From Nonomuraea sp. SYSU D8015 (GTDB taxonomy: Bacteria; Actinomycetota; Actinomycetes; Streptosporangiales; Streptosporangiaceae): a stretch of 64,000 bases of DNA. A program made the translations under genes and the position numbers. Under the pieces are notes generated by a model. The model did no database searches and was not told where the DNA came from. It worked only from the letters and a program-made list of their open reading frames with translations. The stretch covers positions 1 to 64,000 of the forward strand of contig NZ_VJYI01000012.1 in NCBI RefSeq assembly GCF_008065375.1. The letters run 5' to 3'. Of this stretch, positions 61,626 through 64,000 are shown one piece after another. Numbering within the stretch: position 1 is the stretch's first letter; every line of letters begins with the position of its first letter.

Positions 61626-63734
61626 TCAGTTTCCCGTCGTCTCGCCCTTTTCCTGGCCAAGCTTGGCCAGGCTCGCATGTGCCGCCGCCGCCACGCGTTC
61701 GGCCGTCAGCCCGAACTGCTCGTACACAGTCTTGTACGGAGCCGACGCACCGAAGTGTTCGAGGCTGACCACTTCGCCGCATTCCCCGACGTACTGGTGC
61801 CAGCCGAGCGCGACGCCCGCCTCGACCGCGACCCGAGCTCTGATCGACGACGGCAGAACGGTCTGCCTGTATGCGGAATCCTGCCCGTTGAACCACTCGA
61901 CACACGGCATGGAGACCACTCGCGTGGGGATGCCCTGCGCCTCGAGCAGCTCGCGGCCCTCCACGGCGAGCTGCACCTCGCTGCCGGTGGCGATGATGAT
62001 GACCCTGGGCTGGCCGTCGGAGGCCTCGCGCAGCACGTAGCCGCCGCGGGCCACGCCGTCGGCGCTGGTGCCCTCGTAGACCGGCAGGTTCTGCCGGGTC
62101 AGGCAGAGCGCGGCGGGACGGTCCTTGTGCTCCAGCACGGTCTTCCAGGCGTGCGCCGTCTCGTTGGCGTCGGCCGGGCGCACGACGTCGAGGCCGGGGA
62201 TCGCGCGCAGCGACCACAGGTGCTCGATCGGCTGGTGGGTGGGGCCGTCCTCGCCCAGGCCGATGGAGTCGTGCGTCCAGACGTACGTGACCGGCAGCTT
62301 CATGAGGGCGGCCAGGCGCACCGCGGGGCGCATGTAGTCGGAGAAGACCAGGAACGTGCCGCCGTACGGGCGGGTGCCGCCGTGCAGGGCGATGCCGTTG
62401 AGAATGGCGCCCATGGCGTGCTCGCGGATGCCGAAGTGCAGCGTGCGGCCGTAGCGGTTACCGGGGAACTCCTTGGTCTGGTATTCCTCCGGGATGAAGG
62501 ACGGCTCGCCCTTCATCGTGGTGTTGTTGGACTCGGCCAGGTCGGCCGAGCCGCCCCACAGCTCGGGCAGCACCGGCGCCAGCGCGCTCAGCACCTCGCC
62601 CGACGCCTTGCGGGTGGCGATCGACGCGCCGGCGTCGAACGACGGCAGCGCCTTGTACCAGCCGTTGGGCAGCACCCGGTGGGAGATGCGGTCGAGCTCC
62701 TCGGCGCGCTCGGGGTTGGCCAGACGCCATTCGGCGTAGCCCTTCTCCCACTCGGCGTGCGCGGTGCGGCCGCGCTGCGCGACCTCGCGGGCGTGAGAGA
62801 TCACCGCGTCGGGCACGTGGAAGGTCACGGCCGGGTCCATGCCGAGCAGTTCCTTGGTGGCGGCGATCTCCGCCTCGCCCAGGGCCGAGCCGTGGATCTT
62901 GCCGGTGTTGCGCTTGTTGGGCGCCGGCCAGCCGATGATCGTGCGCAGGCGGATGAACGACGGCCGGTCGGTCTCGGCCTTGGCCGCCTGGAGGGCGTCG
63001 TAGAGGGCCTGGACGTCCTCGTGGTAGTCGTCGCCCGCCGTCCAGTCGACGCTCTCGGTGTGCCAGCCGTAGGCCTCGTAGCGCTTGACCACGTCCTCGG
63101 ACTTGGCGATCAGCGTGTCGTCCTCGATGGAGATGTGGTTGTCGTCCCACACGACGATGAGGTTGCCCAGCTTCTGGTGGCCGGCGAGGGCGCTGGCCTC
63201 GTGGCTGATGCCCTCCTCGATGTCGCCGTCGCTGACGAAGCACCAGATGTGGTGGTCGAACGGCGAGGAGCCGAGCTCGGCGTCGGGGTCGAACAGGCCG
63301 CGCTCGCGGCGGGCGGCCATCGCCATGCCGACCGCGTTGCCGAGGCCCTGGCCGAGCGGGCCGGTGGTCGTCTCGACGCCGGCCGTGTGGCCGTACTCGG
63401 GGTGGCCCGGCGTGAGGCTGTCCCACTGGCGCAGGCGCCTGAGGTCGTCGAGGGTCAGACCGTAGCCGGAAAGGTAGAGCTGGATGTAGAGCGTCAGGCT
63501 GGTGTGGCCGCACGACAGCACGAAACGGTCCCGGCCGATCCAGGTGGGATCGGTGGGGTCGTGGCGCATCACACGCTGGAACAGCAGGTATGCGGCGGGG
63601 GCCAGGCTCATGGCGGTGCCGGGGTGACCCGAGCCCGCCTTCTCCACTGCGTCCATCGCCAGTGCTCGAACGACGTCGACCGCCTGCTTGTCCAGGTCGG
63701 TCCATTCAAGGGCTGGCACGAGTTCGGTGCTCAA
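61626..63734 (-). CDS. tkt: transketolase
   Basis: 702 residues. SGHPGTAMSLAPAAYLLF (~35), the TPP site GDGDIEEGISHEA-like (CFVSDGDIEEGISHEASA, ~167), the phosphate site GLTHQPIEHLWSLRAIPGL-like (GEDGPTHQPIEHL, ~489) and the C-terminal domain VSMPCVEWFN are present. Head of the operon. The start is a TTG (63734) with GGAGA upstream; no in-frame ATG or GTG fits better. Confidence 0.96.
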   Translation of the reverse strand: MSTELVPALEWTDLDKQAVDVVRALAMDAVEKAGSGHPGTAMSLAPAAYLLFQRVMRHDPTDPTWIGRDRFVLSCGHTSLTLYIQLYLSGYGLTLDDLRRLRQWDSLTPGHPEYGHTAGVETTTGPLGQGLGNAVGMAMAARRERGLFDPDAELGSSPFDHHIWCFVSDGDIEEGISHEASALAGHQKLGNLIVVWDDNHISIEDDTLIAKSEDVVKRYEAYGWHTESVDWTAGDDYHEDVQALYDALQAAKAETDRPSFIRLRTIIGWPAPNKRNTGKIHGSALGEAEIAATKELLGMDPAVTFHVPDAVISHAREVAQRGRTAHAEWEKGYAEWRLANPERAEELDRISHRVLPNGWYKALPSFDAGASIATRKASGEVLSALAPVLPELWGGSADLAESNNTTMKGEPSFIPEEYQTKEFPGNRYGRTLHFGIREHAMGAILNGIALHGGTRPYGGTFLVFSDYMRPAVRLAALMKLPVTYVWTHDSIGLGEDGPTHQPIEHLWSLRAIPGLDVVRPADANETAHAWKTVLEHKDRPAALCLTRQNLPVYEGTSADGVARGGYVLREASDGQPRVIIIATGSEVQLAVEGRELLEAQGIPTRVVSMPCVEWFNGQDSAYRQTVLPSSIRARVAVEAGVALGWHQYVGECGEVVSLEHFGASAPYKTVYEQFGLTAERVAAAAHASLAKLGQEKGETTGN

Positions 63735-64000
63735 GTGCTCGATCTCCGGAATCTAGTTGTCATCGGTTGTGCCGGTTGGCTATCCCGCCCACATGGGACC
63801 CTAACCGAGTGGAGTTGGCGATCAATTCCATATCCACCCTCGCGTGTCCATGACTGGCGCAAGCCCCCCATTGGCCGGACCGGCCCACCCTGCGACTACA
63901 GTTTGTTGGGTTCGCAGAGGCGTCACCGGCGCCCACCCATGGATCCGCTCTTATCAGAGGTTACGCGTTGACCCCGCACAGGCTGGAAGCGCCTTGACGG
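63735..64000. other. upstream region of the pentose phosphate operon
   Basis: 266 bp to the window edge. It should hold the tkt promoter on the minus strand. Frames on the plus strand here are short and stop quickly (for example a TTG at 63970 runs only nine codons). I see no gene that I can support; whether another gene begins further on is outside the window. Confidence 0.5.

Noticed and set aside
61455..63971. An 838-residue plus-strand frame
   Set aside because: Antisense of tkt and tal; typical of high-GC codon shadows.

Overview
This is a 64 kb chromosomal stretch from a very GC-rich, sporulating actinomycete. WhiA, RbpA, SteA/MctB, OpcA, a mycothiol-type DinB-like protein and the conserved orders tlyA-nadK-recN-steA-mctB and uvrC-rapZ-yvcK-whiA-gap-pgk-tpiA-secG all point to Actinobacteria. 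The layout, with rbpA directly after secG, looks most like Streptosporangiales (Nonomuraea-like). That last placement is an inference.

Layout. 1-420: the end of an rrn operon (23S 3' end, 5S, strong terminator). 423-12000: mixed housekeeping and accessory genes, namely a methyltransferase, a very repetitive RGG/TPR protein, an MBL hydrolase, an SSB-like protein with a repeat tail, a DUF1015 protein with a large insert, a TPR protein, an orphan TipAS drug-binding protein under a MerR-type promoter, a HAD phosphatase, a DrrAB-type ABC exporter and an SCP2-like protein. 12094-21956: one co-directional run covering rRNA methylation (tlyA), NAD kinase, recN, the division proteins SteA/MctB, then a MraY/WecA-like protein, a MurJ-like flippase and a family 4 glycosyltransferase. 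21977-23122: a Mn-type (yybP-ykoY) riboswitch and its TerC gene. 23231-24689: psd-pssA for phosphatidylethanolamine. 25255-34397: an MBL hydrolase and DinB-like pair, uvrA, a DUF2306 membrane protein, three tandem Rieske lipoproteins, and uvrC. 34560-43266: rapZ-yvcK-whiA, then gap-pgk-tpiA-secG-rbpA.

43320-55580 is an accessory block between the glycolytic and pentose-phosphate loci. It holds an amidohydrolase, a FAD oxidoreductase, an ACT-GNAT acetyltransferase, a ClpN protein, a coiled-coil protein, an SDR with its TetR and operator, a methyltransferase, an adenosine-deaminase-family enzyme, and a three-gene cassette (WXG100-like protein, 699-residue secretion-type protein, lipoprotein). 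55572-63734 (minus) is the pentose phosphate operon tkt-tal-pgi-zwf-opcA-pgl, with overlapping or near-touching genes.

The strongest leads are the WXG-like/699-residue/lipoprotein cassette; the MraY-like/flippase/GT4 set beside SteA-MctB; the riboswitch whose P1 strand can alternatively sequester the terC Shine-Dalgarno (SD); the orphan TipAS gene with a 19-bp-spacer palindromic promoter; a 74-bp tandem duplication of the nadK start; a DasR-like site in front of gap; and a recurring pattern of low-complexity expansions in otherwise conserved proteins. All assignments come from reading the sequence; no database search was run.
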